Source: Bolinopsis microptera (Eukaryota; Ctenophora; Tentaculata; Lobata; Bolinopsidae). From it: DNA of 64,000 nt. The stretch's first letter is position 1, and each line of letters opens with the position of its first letter. Under the pieces are notes generated by a model. The model ran no database searches. It was not told the origin of the DNA and saw only the letters and a list, made by a program, of their open reading frames with translations. Below, piece after piece: positions 10,301 through 22,390 of this stretch. A program made the position numbers and the translations under genes. The stretch covers positions 17,377,118 to 17,441,117 of the forward strand of contig NC_087078.1 of the NCBI RefSeq assembly GCF_026151205.1. Direction: 5' to 3'.

Positions 10301-13300
10301 GACGATCACAGTGTTTTAATTTTAAAAACTTTGATTTTCTATCACATCTTTAGATAACATAGTTGGCAGAAGCTTGTTTATAGAATATAATAAGGACTGT
10401 AAGTGTAGTAATCAATATTTTATAGATTTTTGGTAATCTTAGTTAAATGGGAAATATGATTTCATTGTCGCAGTCGTTTAAAAAATATGCCCACGTTATT
10501 TATGCTAAACGATTGGCGATTGCTCAACCCTTTATTCCCAGAATTACGGACAAAAATTGTCAGGATTGGGGACAGACAATTCCATGCTATATAGTATATA
10601 TTACTATTAGATATACATATATTATATCATGATATTATATTATATATATATAATATTATCACAGTTATCAGACCAATCAAATCACGCAGAATTTGAATTG
10701 CGCAACAATGATAAGTACGGTGCAGCGATAAGGTATTAAAATTGGAGGAAGCAGGCAATGGAAGTTAAAGGATTAATCATGATATGAATGCCTGCGTAGT
10801 GTAATATATTAAATAGTCTGTAGATTGACGAACTCTCAGAGTTTATCGAAAGGCCGACCTTCAATTAGATAATCAGAGGACATCAAAAGTGTTCATAGCA
10901 TTTAAGAGTGACACAATTTAAATGGCAGGTTTTAGCTATATTACTTGATATAAAACTATCAAAATACTTAAAGTTAAAAGATGTATTTAAAATTTAAATA
11001 TCACACACGTACCGAGATTAGAGCGAAGTCTCCGTAGTAGTTGTTGTTGATGGTTGGGTTAATAGCAATAGTCTGCGGCATGTTAGGACTCATGTTGAGT
11101 GGGGGTGGAGCTCTGATGCCCGGGCCCACTGGAGAATGGATCATTCCACCACTTGGTTTCCTCCGACGGGATTTGAAGACTGTGACGACAGGAGCTTTTC
11201 CTGTTCGGTTGGAAGCGTCGATCATTGGCTGGACTATTCTCCTTCGAGCATTGATGAACCTGGAAGATACGGGAGATTAGAATGTTTGAGCTAGGTAGGC
11301 AACACACAGTTAGCGATGGTATAATTAGAATAATGTGAGCCTTAACTTAAAGTTAAAAACTAGGTATGAGAGTTTTAATACACTGCACCAGTGATGTAAT
11401 CGTCACCCCAACGTACCAGTTGTTAACTTGAAGAATAGTGAGACCGGTGTCCTGTGCTAAGGCCCTTTTCTGGTCTTCTGACGGATACGGGTGCTGGGGA
11501 GGAACGGGAGTTAAGAATGTATTTTTAGGGTGTTAACACGACAAATGACCATTTATTTTATCACGCTAAAATCAGTCCAGTAGAAAAACATTAAAAGCGA
11601 ACTACAATTGTATTTTCCTTTAGTTCTACAACTGGAGTCATCTTAAAGTTTTAAAAGTATAAATCTGTCAACATAGCTTTTCTCAACTCATCAATCAAGC
11701 CTGTGTTAAGTTAAGCTGGATATAAATTACAGAAACTCTAGTATACTGTGATATAACACAACAGAAGCCATGTAGCCCAGTGGCGAAAGGTAAATTAATG
11801 TGAAAGTGATTAGAAAAACTTCACCAACCGTGAGATGTTGGAACAGCCATGCCTTCATTATGTTGGTTGCTGACTTAGGGAATATTCCTCGCTTCTTCTG
11901 AGTTACTTTTGTGTCCTTTGTTTCCTGGTCGCAGTGCGAAATATTCTCTGATCCGGGTGACACTTTACCTGCAGATGATTAATTTGATCAATCAATATCC
12001 GGCAAACGCATTTGGTAATTGTCGCGGGAAAGTCCGCTTCCGAAAGTTGTAAATGTGCTACGCGATTACGAAATATGAGAAGTCGTAACTCGTTTCCTTC
12101 TCAGAGTTGAAATTACTGACAGCAGCTAGATTTGAGACAGTAACCAAACAGACAAACAGACAAACATTAAAACAGACAAACATACAAACAGACAAACAAA
12201 TAAACGTACCTATCATGTGGTGGAGCTTGGTGTCCTGCTCGATACATCTCCTCTTGCTCGGGTTCTCCTCTACATGGGCCCACATGTTCTGCGAGTACTG
12301 GAGAGAAGATACAGGGTTAGTTTTACAATTTACATATCCTTCTTTGTTAGCTTTAAGTTTAGTTAGAGAATGTCATTCGTCTTTTGTCGGTTCATTTGGT
12401 TACATGGTCGTGTATTCTGTGAACATGTCAAAGTTCAAACCAATTTTTTCATCCTCCCTTATTCCTTAACCATAAAGAATTACCGCGGGAGTGTCTGTCT
12501 AAGTAACGGTTAAAATTATGTGCGATTAATACGAGATTAAGTATGAATTGTGTGATCAATTGAAGTTACAACGATATTATACTGCATGGCATGTGTCAGA
12601 CATATTGCTCGGAGACACATAACCTACAACCCCTCAGACACATGACAAACAAACTCTTGAGCGAGCAAGCACCGAGAAAGAACCCATGGTGCGTTGTCAA
12701 GAACAATGGAAGAAAAAGTAGAGTTCGGGTCACCTAAATAGGAGCACATCAATTAGAAACCTGCCATAACCGCTGTCCAAATCAAATTAGGAACGTCCAG
12801 ATAGATCGGATAGTTCAAGTTGGTCTATCTGGTTCTCTATCTGCTGACAGGACCCGTGCGTCCAGGCTTGTAAATTGATTTCAAACCAACCAATCAGGGC
12901 GCTTCCTACGGTGTGTTCAAGCAAGAACCGATAAATGGTTGCCCCATGAAAGTTTAAATTTAGTATGCTTCTAATGATTTGGTAACTTTATACCATCAGC
13001 AAGGACAGGGTTGTCAAGTCTAGCCCAGCTAACCTTCAGCAGTAATATACGCTAACCTTGAAACTAGGTAGACCTATATAAATATAATCAGGTCTAATGC
13101 CCCGTATATGCAGCGCTGGTTTATTCCTTTCAAGGTAGAACCGGAAAGCTTCAAGTTTAACCAAGTCGTCGCGGACTTAATCCAATCAAATCAAAGATCG
13201 CTGTATTGGAGCTGTCTACGAATATTCAACGTTTTAACCAGATAACACTACGCAACGTTACTCTTGAATTTATTTACATGATTTTTGTGTTGACCGATAA

Positions 13301-16300
13301 ACCTGATGCCTTATGATATACTTAGCGATATTCTATTAATTATGTCGGGCTAGTGAAGACTAATTCAAGTAAGCGCATAAAAGGAAGCATAACTTCGTTT
13401 CTCTCGAATATGAAAGATAGCAAAAATTAATTTCTCAAAATAAAAGCTCTTCGACGCGGTATTGACGTCAAAAATGGAAACAATCACGACAAAGTAACCA
13501 ATCAGTCGCAATATCACAGTGGAGCTGATTGGAGCGAAGGGATGGTGTCAAGAAAGGTACACTAATAATAACTTGCTAATTTAAGAAACATAATGAGTTA
13601 TCGGCCTAGCTGAGCTTCAATATTGAGACATTGGGAACTATGATTATGATTCCTCAAGGAGAAATCAAGGATTGCTTGACATATAGTCGAGTCCCATCAA
13701 CAAAAATCCGCGGAAGAATTAAACAGAAGTAACGATACTGACCGAGAGATTTGTCTGTTTATAAACTATTAGAGGATACCCAGGGTCCTGGTTTTAAATC
13801 GTCTAGATTATTTCAACCTCAATTCCAGTAATTGACCTAAAACTAGGGCTCGGTCAATTTTAATTTCAATAGGCATTTAGGAGCACTTCACGCAGTCCGA
13901 GTCAGTGTTAAGCTGGCACCCAATCAAAAGGGCGGGGGTCAAGGAGGTGGCCCAATGGGTAGATGGTATTTCAACACTGTTTTGACACTTGTAAACTGGG
14001 ATCCAACAAGGGTGAAAACTTGACACTTGGTCAAGTTGTTTATAAGTCACACTTACCATGTCTAGCACTGGATAATACCCAATTACGGCCAATCAATCAG
14101 CGCTACACGATTTGGTTGTGGACAACCTATGTTGGGTGAAGACAAATGGTGTTACGTTTCGTGCCCAAAACTAAGTCGAAACAGTGGTCAGTATGGGGAG
14201 GAAAATGGGAGTGGGGCAAAAGGTTGGACAGAACTATCTGTCAGAATTGACAAAGAATGTAAATTACTGACAAAACTTGCTGACAATAAAATGGGGTTGT
14301 AGGGAAAATCTGAGAATTATTTCTCGGACTTTGTGGATGGCCGCGGTCATAATTTGGTCGAATTAGGTGCCAAAATAGCTGCTATTCAACATACGTCATT
14401 CTGCAAAATACCTATTCGACTCATGATCGGATCCGAAATTAATAGAATACTTGCTCGACCTCTACAAATTCAATCCGGTCACTATTCCTCCCATATAAGG
14501 CAAGATTTCTATCGTACATGGATATAGCATCAAATAATACCATGAATCGCCGAACTCATATGGGAAGCCACATAGCTACTTAGTTTAGCAAAATTACGGC
14601 AGGGAATCGTGATATTTTGCTGGTGTTAAAAATATCAATTCTACGGACAGATGTCACACAGGCCTATCCCAATAATCCCCGGACGGTATTGCAACCGCCC
14701 ACATTTGGCCGTGAATTCGGCCAATCCGACAGACGCATTAATAATTAGTATGTCAGTGTAAACGCATGAGATGTGTGTTTTAACAAAATAAGCTTACTTC
14801 GGTAGCTGGCTAATAGTAGTAAAAGCAATAATAACCTCGAGCTCTTTTAGCGATATAAACTTAAAGTATTTATTGGAGATTGTAAAATTAAGTACAGCTA
14901 CAACGATTAAAACGAAGGTCTCATTAAAGTAGTATCAAACCGAGAGTTATTAAGTTGGCGATATTCTCATCAGTTTATCAAAGATCAAGTTGAACTTACA
15001 GTCGGAGACACGAGTAGTGGCGGTGTGAGGTGTCGTTCTCTCTTCATGGGGAAGGAGGGCGGGAGGTCACCAGAGAGTGGTTGGGTCTGATCGTGGAAAG
15101 TGGAGGACAGGTTGTAGACATCAGAACAAAAGGACGGAATACTGCACCCGCTCAGCTCGATAAAACTGGATTGCGATTCACACTTGATCATTTTGACAAC
15201 TATTTTTGGAGATGGTTAGAAGTTCGATGATTTTCATAACAATGAAAGTAAAAAAGAAGACCAGCGGTTGGTAAAGGTGGATTAAACTAAACAAATCCCG
15301 TTTAACGTATTTACAGTCGACAGAAACCCTTAAAAATCAAACGAAGCAAAGCAACAAGTTGAACAAAACGGCAGTGATAGGATGGCAGTAAGGTACACTG
15401 CTCATATCAGGATCTCAGCAGCTAAAGGTGTAGTGGAAATACTACGGAAGTAAACAAAGCCCCAGTCTGGTGGTGGTAAGCTGCTGGCCCGATAAAGTGT
15501 AGGGTAATGACTCCAGACAGACTATATACCCGCCACGGTCCATTGAGGTGAAATAATTCCCACGTGACCGCGCGTAGCGTGGTGACGTAATCAAACCTCA
15601 TGTCACGTGACCGCTGAATCCGTGTACTCGAATCACGTGAGGGGGTGCGTTTCTCACAGGTATCACACGCAGTGTGGGGGCTTCTCTCAATGCCTGATTA
15701 CTTGATCAGGTCCTTAACGAGGATCTGATCAGGACCGGAGACGAGACCGGCGACCAATCAGCATACATACTGGCCTGTCATGTGACCAATTCGCCACCTT
15801 GCTAAACGCTTACCAACTCTATAATGGCGTCAACAATCATCACATCGACTAGCGGCAAAAACCAGACTAAATACGATTTTAAGGGATCATGGCGAGGGAC
15901 TCTGTTTAATCGTAATTCTTTATTCCCATGAGTATTTAAGGTAGAAATTCGATCAATTTAAAAGGCGGTAAACCATGATATGATTTTAGCAGAACCGCGG
16001 GATTTTTACACGGCAAGATAGAGGGAGAGCTTAACCAACTTTGCCGTTTTCCTGTGGGAGAGTTTTCCGGAGATCTTTAACACCTTTAAGATAAGTCAAC
16101 TTATCGGAATAGGGAGAATAAATAAGGATGATAAATAAAAGTGTCGAACGCAAGTTTCGGACAACTTGAAAACTGAATGAGCATGCAGGTCACATTAATC
16201 ACAGTTTCAAGGTAAATTTGCCCTAGGATCCGCCTTACTATCCAACCTTATAGCCAATCACGATCGAGCTTCAGTTCTGGGTTTACCAATCAAATAAGTG

Positions 16301-18001
16301 ATAGTTATCACAAGACCAATAGACCGCAATAGAGGTAGGCGAGGCAGTATCATTCATTAGATGCCAGGGGAATTGGTACGATTTACATGAAAAGGTCAAT
16401 TAAGGCAAACAATTAAATACGATCTGCATGTTTGCTCTTTCTATATGTCCAAAGTCTTGTACTAAGAGACGTCATGCAACTTTGTGTTTATTTCTACGGA
16501 AAAGGTTACCAAGAACTCGAAGACATATCTACCTAAAAATCAAGACGGTTGTGACAGGGCTTTTAAGTATACAGATATTACTGTCTGATTAGCTTTAAAG
16601 ATTTGCTCAACTCAAAAACCAAGTCTAACGAGAATCCAATCAGAAATTTCAAAAATCTCTACTACAAAATCCGACTAATCAGACCCAATCAAGGAAGCAT
16701 TGTTGGGCTCCGCGACCACTAGGATAACTAGATGGAACCCGAAATATTAATGGTCCGTAACATAATATTCCAGATGAAATCTTTGTTAGATATTGAGGGA
16801 TAGTCTGGTCGATCACTTCCTCGCACCTCCGAACTCCAGTTTAGCGGGGTAAGCCACTAAATGGCAGATCGGCCGTCATCTACCTACCATTTAACCCGTT
16901 TAATGTCAGATACGGATCTAGCTGGATATATATCAGGCTGCCGATGTCTAGATGTAAGATCTAACAGTTTGACAATACCCTGATAACTTATAGTTATACA
17001 ACTGCTTCCTCTCACGTCATCTTGACGACTTGTTCTAATTTTAAGTTGAGCTATCTTCACCTTCATCAGACAGAAACGGCCCGCATTTATTTAAACGACA
17101 ATAAATTGTTGGACACGCTCGGTCATCGGGTTATTCAACGTTGAAAGAAAGCGTCAGATTATCGATTACAGCTGCTAACCATTCGTGGGAAAGTATAATA
17201 AGTTACTTCAACTTCAATAACTGTTGACATGGTGTGTTTTAACAGTTTTCATGATGGTTGTCATCAAATGAAATGGGAGTGATGTGAAAATGTTGGTACT
17301 AAAAATGCGATTCACGATGACAGGGACTCATCTCGTATGGTAGCTCGCTAAATTGGTGAAAAGTACACTTATCCGTTTACCACGTACTCCGATTTACCGT
17401 GAATTGTTGAGAAGTTATACACAAAACATTAAAAGTGTCCCACGGTATACCGGGATTCAGTGAACTGACATGGCCAAGGTGGGTGGAAACCATACCACCA
17501 ACAAGATTTATCCAATCAACTATCTACATTATTGTTACCACGATAAAGTTTAATTATGACTAATTAGGTATGGTAAACAGGTTAAACAATACTAAAGTAG
17601 TTGTTATATAACACCAAAGTAGTTATGTATAAAAACACGAATTTTAGTTACAACTTATACTCCAACGATTTAACAGTACCTAATTCTGAGAACTGAGAAT
17701 TGAGAAAGAATGAGGTAATAATGTCAGATGTATGTCGTCTTTAGCTAAAGGTTGTCTGTCAGTTTAACGGTTAGCGTCACTGTAGTCAAGTCAGTGGTTA
17801 TTCGAGCATTTCAAGGCCAAGGGAATCTAGCTCCGGGACCAAGTTAACCAAAGGCTGGTCCGGAGCGGAAAGTTTTTAAAGAATAAACACCACAATTGTA
17901 CTCACCATATCCATAGCTTCGAGTTTAGGCATCCTCAACAAATCTAGTTTACTCTGCTGCACAGATATGTCTACTGGCATCAAACTGCCGCGCTGGTCTT
18001 C
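7164..18001 (-). CDS. Meis: Meis/homothorax TALE homeobox gene (3' part)
   Basis: This is a TALE-class homeodomain transcription factor. Family members are nuclear DNA-binding cofactors of PBC (Pbx/Exd) and Hox proteins that bind TGACAG-type sites. The span covers eight putative exons, listed separately. The homeodomain runs from [14 protein letters not shown] through HPYPSE and [16 protein letters not shown]. It has the three-residue TALE loop (PYP) and Ile at position 50 of the recognition helix, and [10 protein letters not shown] follows, echoing GIRAPGPM in vertebrate Meis. PKNOX/Prep is unlikely because the segment after helix 3 ([12 protein letters not shown]) is Meis-like. Exon phases agree from 15141 down to 11013. 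The N-terminal Meis domain that contacts PBC was not found. Some joins, noted in the exon entries, are uncertain. Confidence 0.95.
8150..8274 (-). CDS. Meis: Meis C-terminal exon with two competing frames
   Basis: Acceptor CTCTCTCCACAG precedes GACCCACAC; the donor is GTTAGC after GGACAG. The exon is 125 nt. Joined in phase 0 to the preceding exon, it encodes a Gly/Pro/Tyr-rich stretch ([13 protein letters not shown], then [14 protein letters not shown]) and hits TGA near 8178. Read two bases later it is open throughout, ends [10 protein letters not shown], and joins in phase to the next exon. The first half looks more protein-like in the first frame and the last part in the second. Either an alternative donor is used upstream, or this allele or assembly lacks one base near 8178. 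Confidence 0.75.
8275..11012 (-). other. Meis intron with paired E-boxes and ATF-like sites
   Basis: No coding sequence recognised. It includes the inverted E-box pair at 9029-9062, CACGTG at 9525 and TGACGT words around 9552-9600. There is also an AT-rich self-complementary stretch at about 10600-10665. Several short frames (for example 8709-9014 minus and 9851-10078 plus) show no motif or splice support. Confidence 0.5.
9029..9062. promoter_or_regulatory. Inverted pair of TCACGTGATC sites
   Basis: GTCACGTGATCC and GGATCACGTGAT face each other across an 8-bp spacer, so two bHLH-type E-boxes lie 22 bp apart, about two helical turns, inside a larger inverted repeat. It lies in a Meis intron. 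A hairpin or a paired binding site is possible. Confidence 0.5.
11013..11259 (-). CDS. Meis: Meis homeodomain exon 3 and linker
   Basis: Acceptor CGTATCTTCCAG is followed by G-TTC-ATC, completing the split Trp codon of helix 3. It encodes [14 protein letters not shown], then a basic segment [14 protein letters not shown], then [17 protein letters not shown] and an Asn/Tyr-rich end. The basic segment could extend nuclear localisation. It is not part of the vertebrate Meis tail I recall. The donor is a tandem GTACGT-GT: splicing four bases later changes the downstream frame. Confidence 0.95.
11417..11493 (-). CDS. Meis: Meis homeodomain exon 2 (TALE loop, helix 2)
   Basis: A 77-nt exon preceded by acceptor CTCCCCAG and ending with the first two bases of the Trp codon before donor GTACGT. 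It encodes [14 protein letters not shown], then [12 protein letters not shown]. This includes the diagnostic PYP insertion between helices 1 and 2 and the start of the recognition helix. From memory, vertebrate Meis genes have an exon of the same extent, so the intron positions look ancestral. Confidence 0.97.
11829..11968 (-). CDS. Meis: Meis homeodomain exon 1 (N-terminal arm, helix 1)
   Basis: A 140-nt exon with acceptor ATCTGCAG and donor GTTGGT. It encodes an acidic linker ([16 protein letters not shown]) and then the homeodomain start [17 protein letters not shown] followed by LFQHLT. The split glycine codon (G|GT) joins the preceding exon in phase. Helix 1 ends exactly at the exon border before HPYP. 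Confidence 0.96.
12147..12206. repeat. (ACAGACAA)n microsatellite
   Basis: Short imperfect repeats of ACAGACAAAC-type units lie directly beside the donor of the Meis exon at 12210. On the transcribed strand it is a T/G/C-rich tract within about 60 nt of the splice site. Length changes here could affect splicing of that exon. Confidence 0.85.
12210..12297 (-). CDS. Meis: Meis linker exon
   Basis: An 88-nt exon with acceptor CTTCTCTCCAG and donor GTACGT. It encodes [17 protein letters not shown], then [12 protein letters not shown]. Phases match both neighbours (0 in, 1 out). It lies in the variable linker between the N-terminal domain and the homeodomain, and I recognise no conserved motif. 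The assignment comes from splice sites, open frame, phase continuity and position. Confidence 0.85.
12298..14999 (-). other. Meis intron, CCAAT-rich
   Basis: No exon seen. It contains CCAATCA or TGATTGG words at about 12886, 13190, 13498, 13525, 13920 and 14090, but no CACGTG. AT-rich stretches around 14560-14950 show nothing recognisable. Confidence 0.5.
15000..15141 (-). CDS. Meis: Meis linker exon, Ser/Pro-rich
   Basis: The donor is GTAAGT, ending at codon ACT, in phase with the next exon. The acceptor taken here is GGGTGCAG before TATTCCG. It encodes [18 protein letters not shown], then [18 protein letters not shown] and TPPLLVSPT. With this acceptor the entry phase is 2, which does not match the phase-0 end of exon 17906-18001. 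An intervening unseen exon or another acceptor may be used. The open frame continues upstream through the acceptor, so its exact start is uncertain. Confidence 0.75.
15142..17905 (-). other. Meis intron with an E-box cluster
   Basis: CACGTG occurs at 15561, 15604 and 15634 within 80 bp, followed by CCAATCA words near 15755, 16253, 16287 and 16630. If exon 17906-18001 belongs to Meis, one more small exon (entering in phase 0, leaving in phase 2) may hide here. I did not find it. Confidence 0.5.
17906..18001 (-). CDS. Probable upstream Meis exon
   Basis: A 96-nt exon, phase 0 to 0, with donor GTGAGT after codon ATG and acceptor TAATAG before GAAGACC. It encodes [18 protein letters not shown], then [14 protein letters not shown]. 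The MPVDI segment resembles the MPIDL end of the Meis N-terminal domain. The splice sites and strand fit the gene, but the phase does not join directly to exon 15000-15141. It could be an internal or alternative exon of Meis, or belong to another transcript. Confidence 0.5.
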
Positions 18002-18004
18002 CTA

Positions 18005-18085
18005 TTACAATTATATAACATTAATATAACATAATATAACATTATTATAACATAATATAACATTAATACATAAATATAACACTAA
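18005..18085. repeat. AT-rich (ATAACATTAATAT)n repeat
   Basis: Imperfect repeats of ATAACATTAATAT and TAATATAACATTA lie immediately upstream (in transcript sense) of the acceptor of the exon at 17906-18001, replacing the usual pyrimidine tract. Confidence 0.8.
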
Positions 18086-19994
18086 ATATAACATTAGATG
18101 CATATTCTTTAAAAACAAATATTATTAATTTAGAGGTATATTCTTTAGATATCATAAAATAAGATTATTATAAATTTAGATATATCTTTGTAACATTTGA
18201 ATCATCAATTTTATTACATTAGAATGTGTCCTAATATAAGCAGGAGAGGGGATGATATTTTATGGATGTTATTATATCACGTATTTTTACCCAATCACAA
18301 AGAGTTTTTAATTTGAGGTGCCTTTCAACTATTTCTGACTCACACTACAGCAATTACATAATTAAAAGTGTCATTCTGCTTTATTGATTATCTAATAACA
18401 CTACTATGTTATTAGACAGATAAAATAATATTATAGCTCCAAGTTCTCAGACAAATTGAAACATGAACAGTCTACACGTGTCACGTGACCCGTTACCCTG
18501 GATATTCAAAACGACACATCATTTGCCACAAATCTGATGAGAATCGGATTTCAATTACCGAAAATCAGGCTGATTTGTTAACAGAAATCATATTGATTGG
18601 GACTTTAGCTGTTGGCACTCTGATACATTTAATTGATGCCAATAATTGACAAGGTGGAATCAGATAGGGGATTTAAAAGATGAAAGAATCGCCTACTCAC
18701 GAGATAGATAATGTAACGAATCTGATTTCTTAAATTGTCTGATCTAATTTTGGTTAACTTCAAAATATCTGACACCCGGTGAGATTATCTCTGATTCGAA
18801 GTCATAACTTCCAATTTAAACTTCCGCATTGGCAGATCTTATCAAGTCGAGAACTGTGAAAATTTTGCAACTCTTTCTTGACTCTTTCCCAAGATTATAA
18901 TCACACCTCAGGCGCTCAAAAAGGGAGATCTTGCCATTTCCCAAGGATTAAAAGACAAAAATTAAATGATTACAAGGATTCAATTAGAGAACCAGGTATA
19001 GGGAGGTATAGATAAAAGGACCCCTAATAACGGTGTGAAAGGGGACGTATTTTCACACTTTATCAAGTGATCAGATACAATGCTGGGTAGGGGGCCAACT
19101 TTGCAGGTGAAACAAAGTACTTGTTTGGGAAATGTTAAAAGGGTGAAAACGATTAATTAGCGCTGAGGTGGATTAGTTAATTATGAGAATATGTAGTGTT
19201 GTGAGAATAGATCGGGTGGATTTAGTGGTACTGATAAAATTTAATTAAATAAAGGTATAAGGGTATTTTATTATTTTCGCCGCATTATATTAACGGTTAA
19301 ATACAGCAGGTAAAGAGATAGCTCCACTTTGGAACTTTGAAAAACCGGTTAACGCTAATCTTGCGCATGGTTGTGTCCCCATTCCACTGGCCAATGAAAA
19401 ACCACTTTAAAATTGGATATAGATTGGTTTCTTTATGAATTCTTTGTGCATGTAAAATCGCACGTGCGACATGAGATTTGGAACATGAAATTTTGAGATA
19501 CTTCAACGACCTAAGGTTAAACTTGCAACGATATAAATTGAAATAAAATAGTCCTCACTTAAGGTTTTTCTTCTAGTGACACACGGGAAACGCTTCCAAC
19601 TAGTATTTTAATGCCTTTGATGTTTATTGGCTCCGTGGAAATAGCTAATGGTTACCGGTATCCAAGGACACGGATTAAGCCTCAAAAGGTTGCCCCAAAA
19701 CAAAATATAAAGCCTGAGAAACCCCCCTCAGAATACAAAGAGAAAACCGAGGTACCCATAGAAAAAAATACAAGATAAGCGGGGGTGAAGCAGCTAGAGT
19801 TTTGTTATGACACAAGATTTTCAACACTTAACGGGGCGTCCCGAGACGAAGTCGAACACATCGCACACTCACACCCACACTCCGAACACTATCTCAGCAT
19901 TTGTCAGCAAGTTGTCAAAATGAACTAGATTTCAAACACACTATCCAAGTCGCGAAGTAGCATTATAAATACCGCTCCTACCTCGCGTACCGAG

Positions 19995-20262
19995 CAAGAG
20001 CTCGCGGACCACGTGATTTGTGCACGTGTGTTGCGATGGTAACCGGGAGGGTCACGTGATGTAGTGCGCGAACCAATGGTAGGAACGTGTAAAAAGTACC
20101 AAAGACAGTAAGTCTGAAAGGGTCCGGGTAGGGGTAATGTTTAGCAGGATATAATATGTGTTCTCTGTAATGGGCCTCTTAAAAAATTGAGCACCCAACC
20201 ACCAGTAGGGGGTCAGTTTGCACGACACTAACCAATCAGAGGCCGCCAACTCCACCACGTGA
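19995..20262. promoter_or_regulatory. Motif cluster: four E-boxes, X-box, CCAAT
   Basis: CACGTG occurs at 20010, 20023, 20053 and 20256. GTTGCGATGGTAAC, close to the RFX X-box consensus GTNRCC-N-RGYAAC, lies at 20030-20043 between two of them, and ACCAATCAGAGG lies at about 20230. The packing into a locally GC-richer patch resembles a promoter or enhancer core. No exon is seen next to it. Confidence 0.45.
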
Positions 20263-22119
20263 CACCTAATGACCTGTCAAAAATTCAGTTGGTAGAAGAG
20301 GTAGGTGCCTTATTAGTGTCAGCCCGAAAACCCTGGTGCCAGTGCTTTAAGTCCTGCTTTGTTCACCAGACTTTACAAGCGTGACACAATCTCACTTTTA
20401 GGTCCGATGGACTCCGATTACTGTCCTGGTTTCTGCCGGGCATATTCCGGGATTGCAGTAAATACAGGCATTACAGTGACTAGATCTCTGAGATACGTGT
20501 GACGTGACAAAAAGCTGATTCCAGGCGTCTAAAACTTAATTTGTAGAAGCCTCTGGAAGGACACGCCGAAAAGTGTACGGCTACAAAGACTGTAGGAGGA
20601 GGTATTGGATAAACATTTCACTGAAAACAATATAGACTGACGAGTGAGGAGGGTTGACTGGTGGAATGGTGGTGACTCTCTGTACAACTGCTCTACTGAG
20701 CTGAATCTACTAACAAGGTCATGATCAACGTCTCTCGGCATAATTAACCCGTAAAGCGCTACAGTTGACCTTATATGATTCTTCGAATCAAATTCTTCTA
20801 GAAAATATAATTCTTAATATTAATAGGGTTACATAATAAACGCGTAGACCAATAAAGAACGAATTCTTGATTTACTCAATAAAGAACGTTCTCGGTTCAG
20901 TTAGCTTGATCTGCAAGCTAAACTAGTGTCTAAACAGCAAAATGGTAAAGCAGAGGTCTGCAGAATTCAGACCAGCTCAACGACTTCCGGCGTAAGTATT
21001 ATGTGATCCATGAAACTAAAATGACTGACCAAATACTCACTCAACTGACGATTCAACTGAAAAGCTGATCAAATCTGCCAGGAAATACAATAAAGTTCGC
21101 CTACTTAAGTACTGAGTACACCCTTAGCTGGAGCTAGTTTAGGGATGGTTGCCAACTGTTCGCTTCCCACAACACCAGTAACACATCGTCGCCTTACCAG
21201 CTAGAAAGCATACATTTTAAACAAACTTTATGTAACAACCACAATCTCCAAACATAAAGGGGATGCCACCGCCCTCCAATCAGATGCTAGCACCAAGGTC
21301 ACGTGGGGGACGTTATTCATATTGCGGGGTTAACCCAGTGACCAGTTAAACGAATTCTGATCGAAAGGGAGAAATTGTAACTATAAGGTGGAGCTATACC
21401 GTTCACAATTCACATAGCTCATCGCACGTCTCAGCTACTAGAGAAAACGTTTTAACAACTTTTTGGAATAGTTGATCATGATTTGTCCTATTACAAGGAG
21501 CGGGCGGAGGGAGTGAGCTAGTATATATATATGCTCATACGGTACAGTATAATAGTTATATGGTGCTGACTTTAAAATACTTAATCGGTAGGGGTTAACA
21601 GTACAAACAGTTAAGCTTAGCTCCCTCCGACAAGTTAAAGCAGGGTTAATTTGAATTACGGCTTTAATCGATCGTCTTATACGGTCGATTTGTGATCCAA
21701 TTGATTGGTCGGTTCTAGGATTCAAGCCACAATTAACCTTTGAATTTGTTCTACTTTTTAGGAAATTTCCAACCTTTCCCTGAAAATATCTAATCCTAAA
21801 TTTAGCAGAATGATCTGAGACAATCGAACTGTTAATCCTTGTCTGCCTCCTAAAGCATTATTAAATCTCTCTCCCTAAAACTAAAAGTTGAAAGACGATG
21901 GGAAATATGAACCATGTCCGACAAAACAGCCCACGTGATTACCCAGTCTGCATCACACTCACATAAGGGGTCGAGTCTGAGTGCGAAACTCTGAAATTAA
22001 AAGACTGACACAAGATCGTACTGAGAATAAGGTTTGCGTGCCACCTGAAAATTTGGCATTCAGTTAACCTGATGCGAGGTAGAACGGCACCGGTTTGGCG
22101 TCCTCCCGGGTCGCTGATC

Positions 22120-22390
22120 TAGATACTGAAAACTTCCTCCCGGCATGGACCAATCAGAGCACGCTCTGACAGTCGCCGACCAATCAGATGACGCGCTTGG
22201 ATCACGTGACCAGGTTCCACAGCTAAACACTGTTCGGGGGAGATAAAGGGCCGACAAGCAGCGAGGGAAGCTCCGAACTTCAGCTCGTATTTAATTATGT
22301 GCTGCATGAGCAGGCTGGGCGATATCTCCCTTCTTATTGGACACTGCTTGACAGTAACCTTCCGGATTGGTCGAGAGGGAATGCTTAGCG
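22120..22390. promoter_or_regulatory. Motif cluster: CCAAT pair and E-box
   Basis: GACCAATCAGAGC and GACCAATCAGATG lie 30 bp apart near 22150 and 22180, followed by ATCACGTGAC at 22201. More inverted CCAAT-like words lie near 22335 and 22370. Overlapping minus frames here are chance products of GC-rich regulatory-like DNA. Confidence 0.4.
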
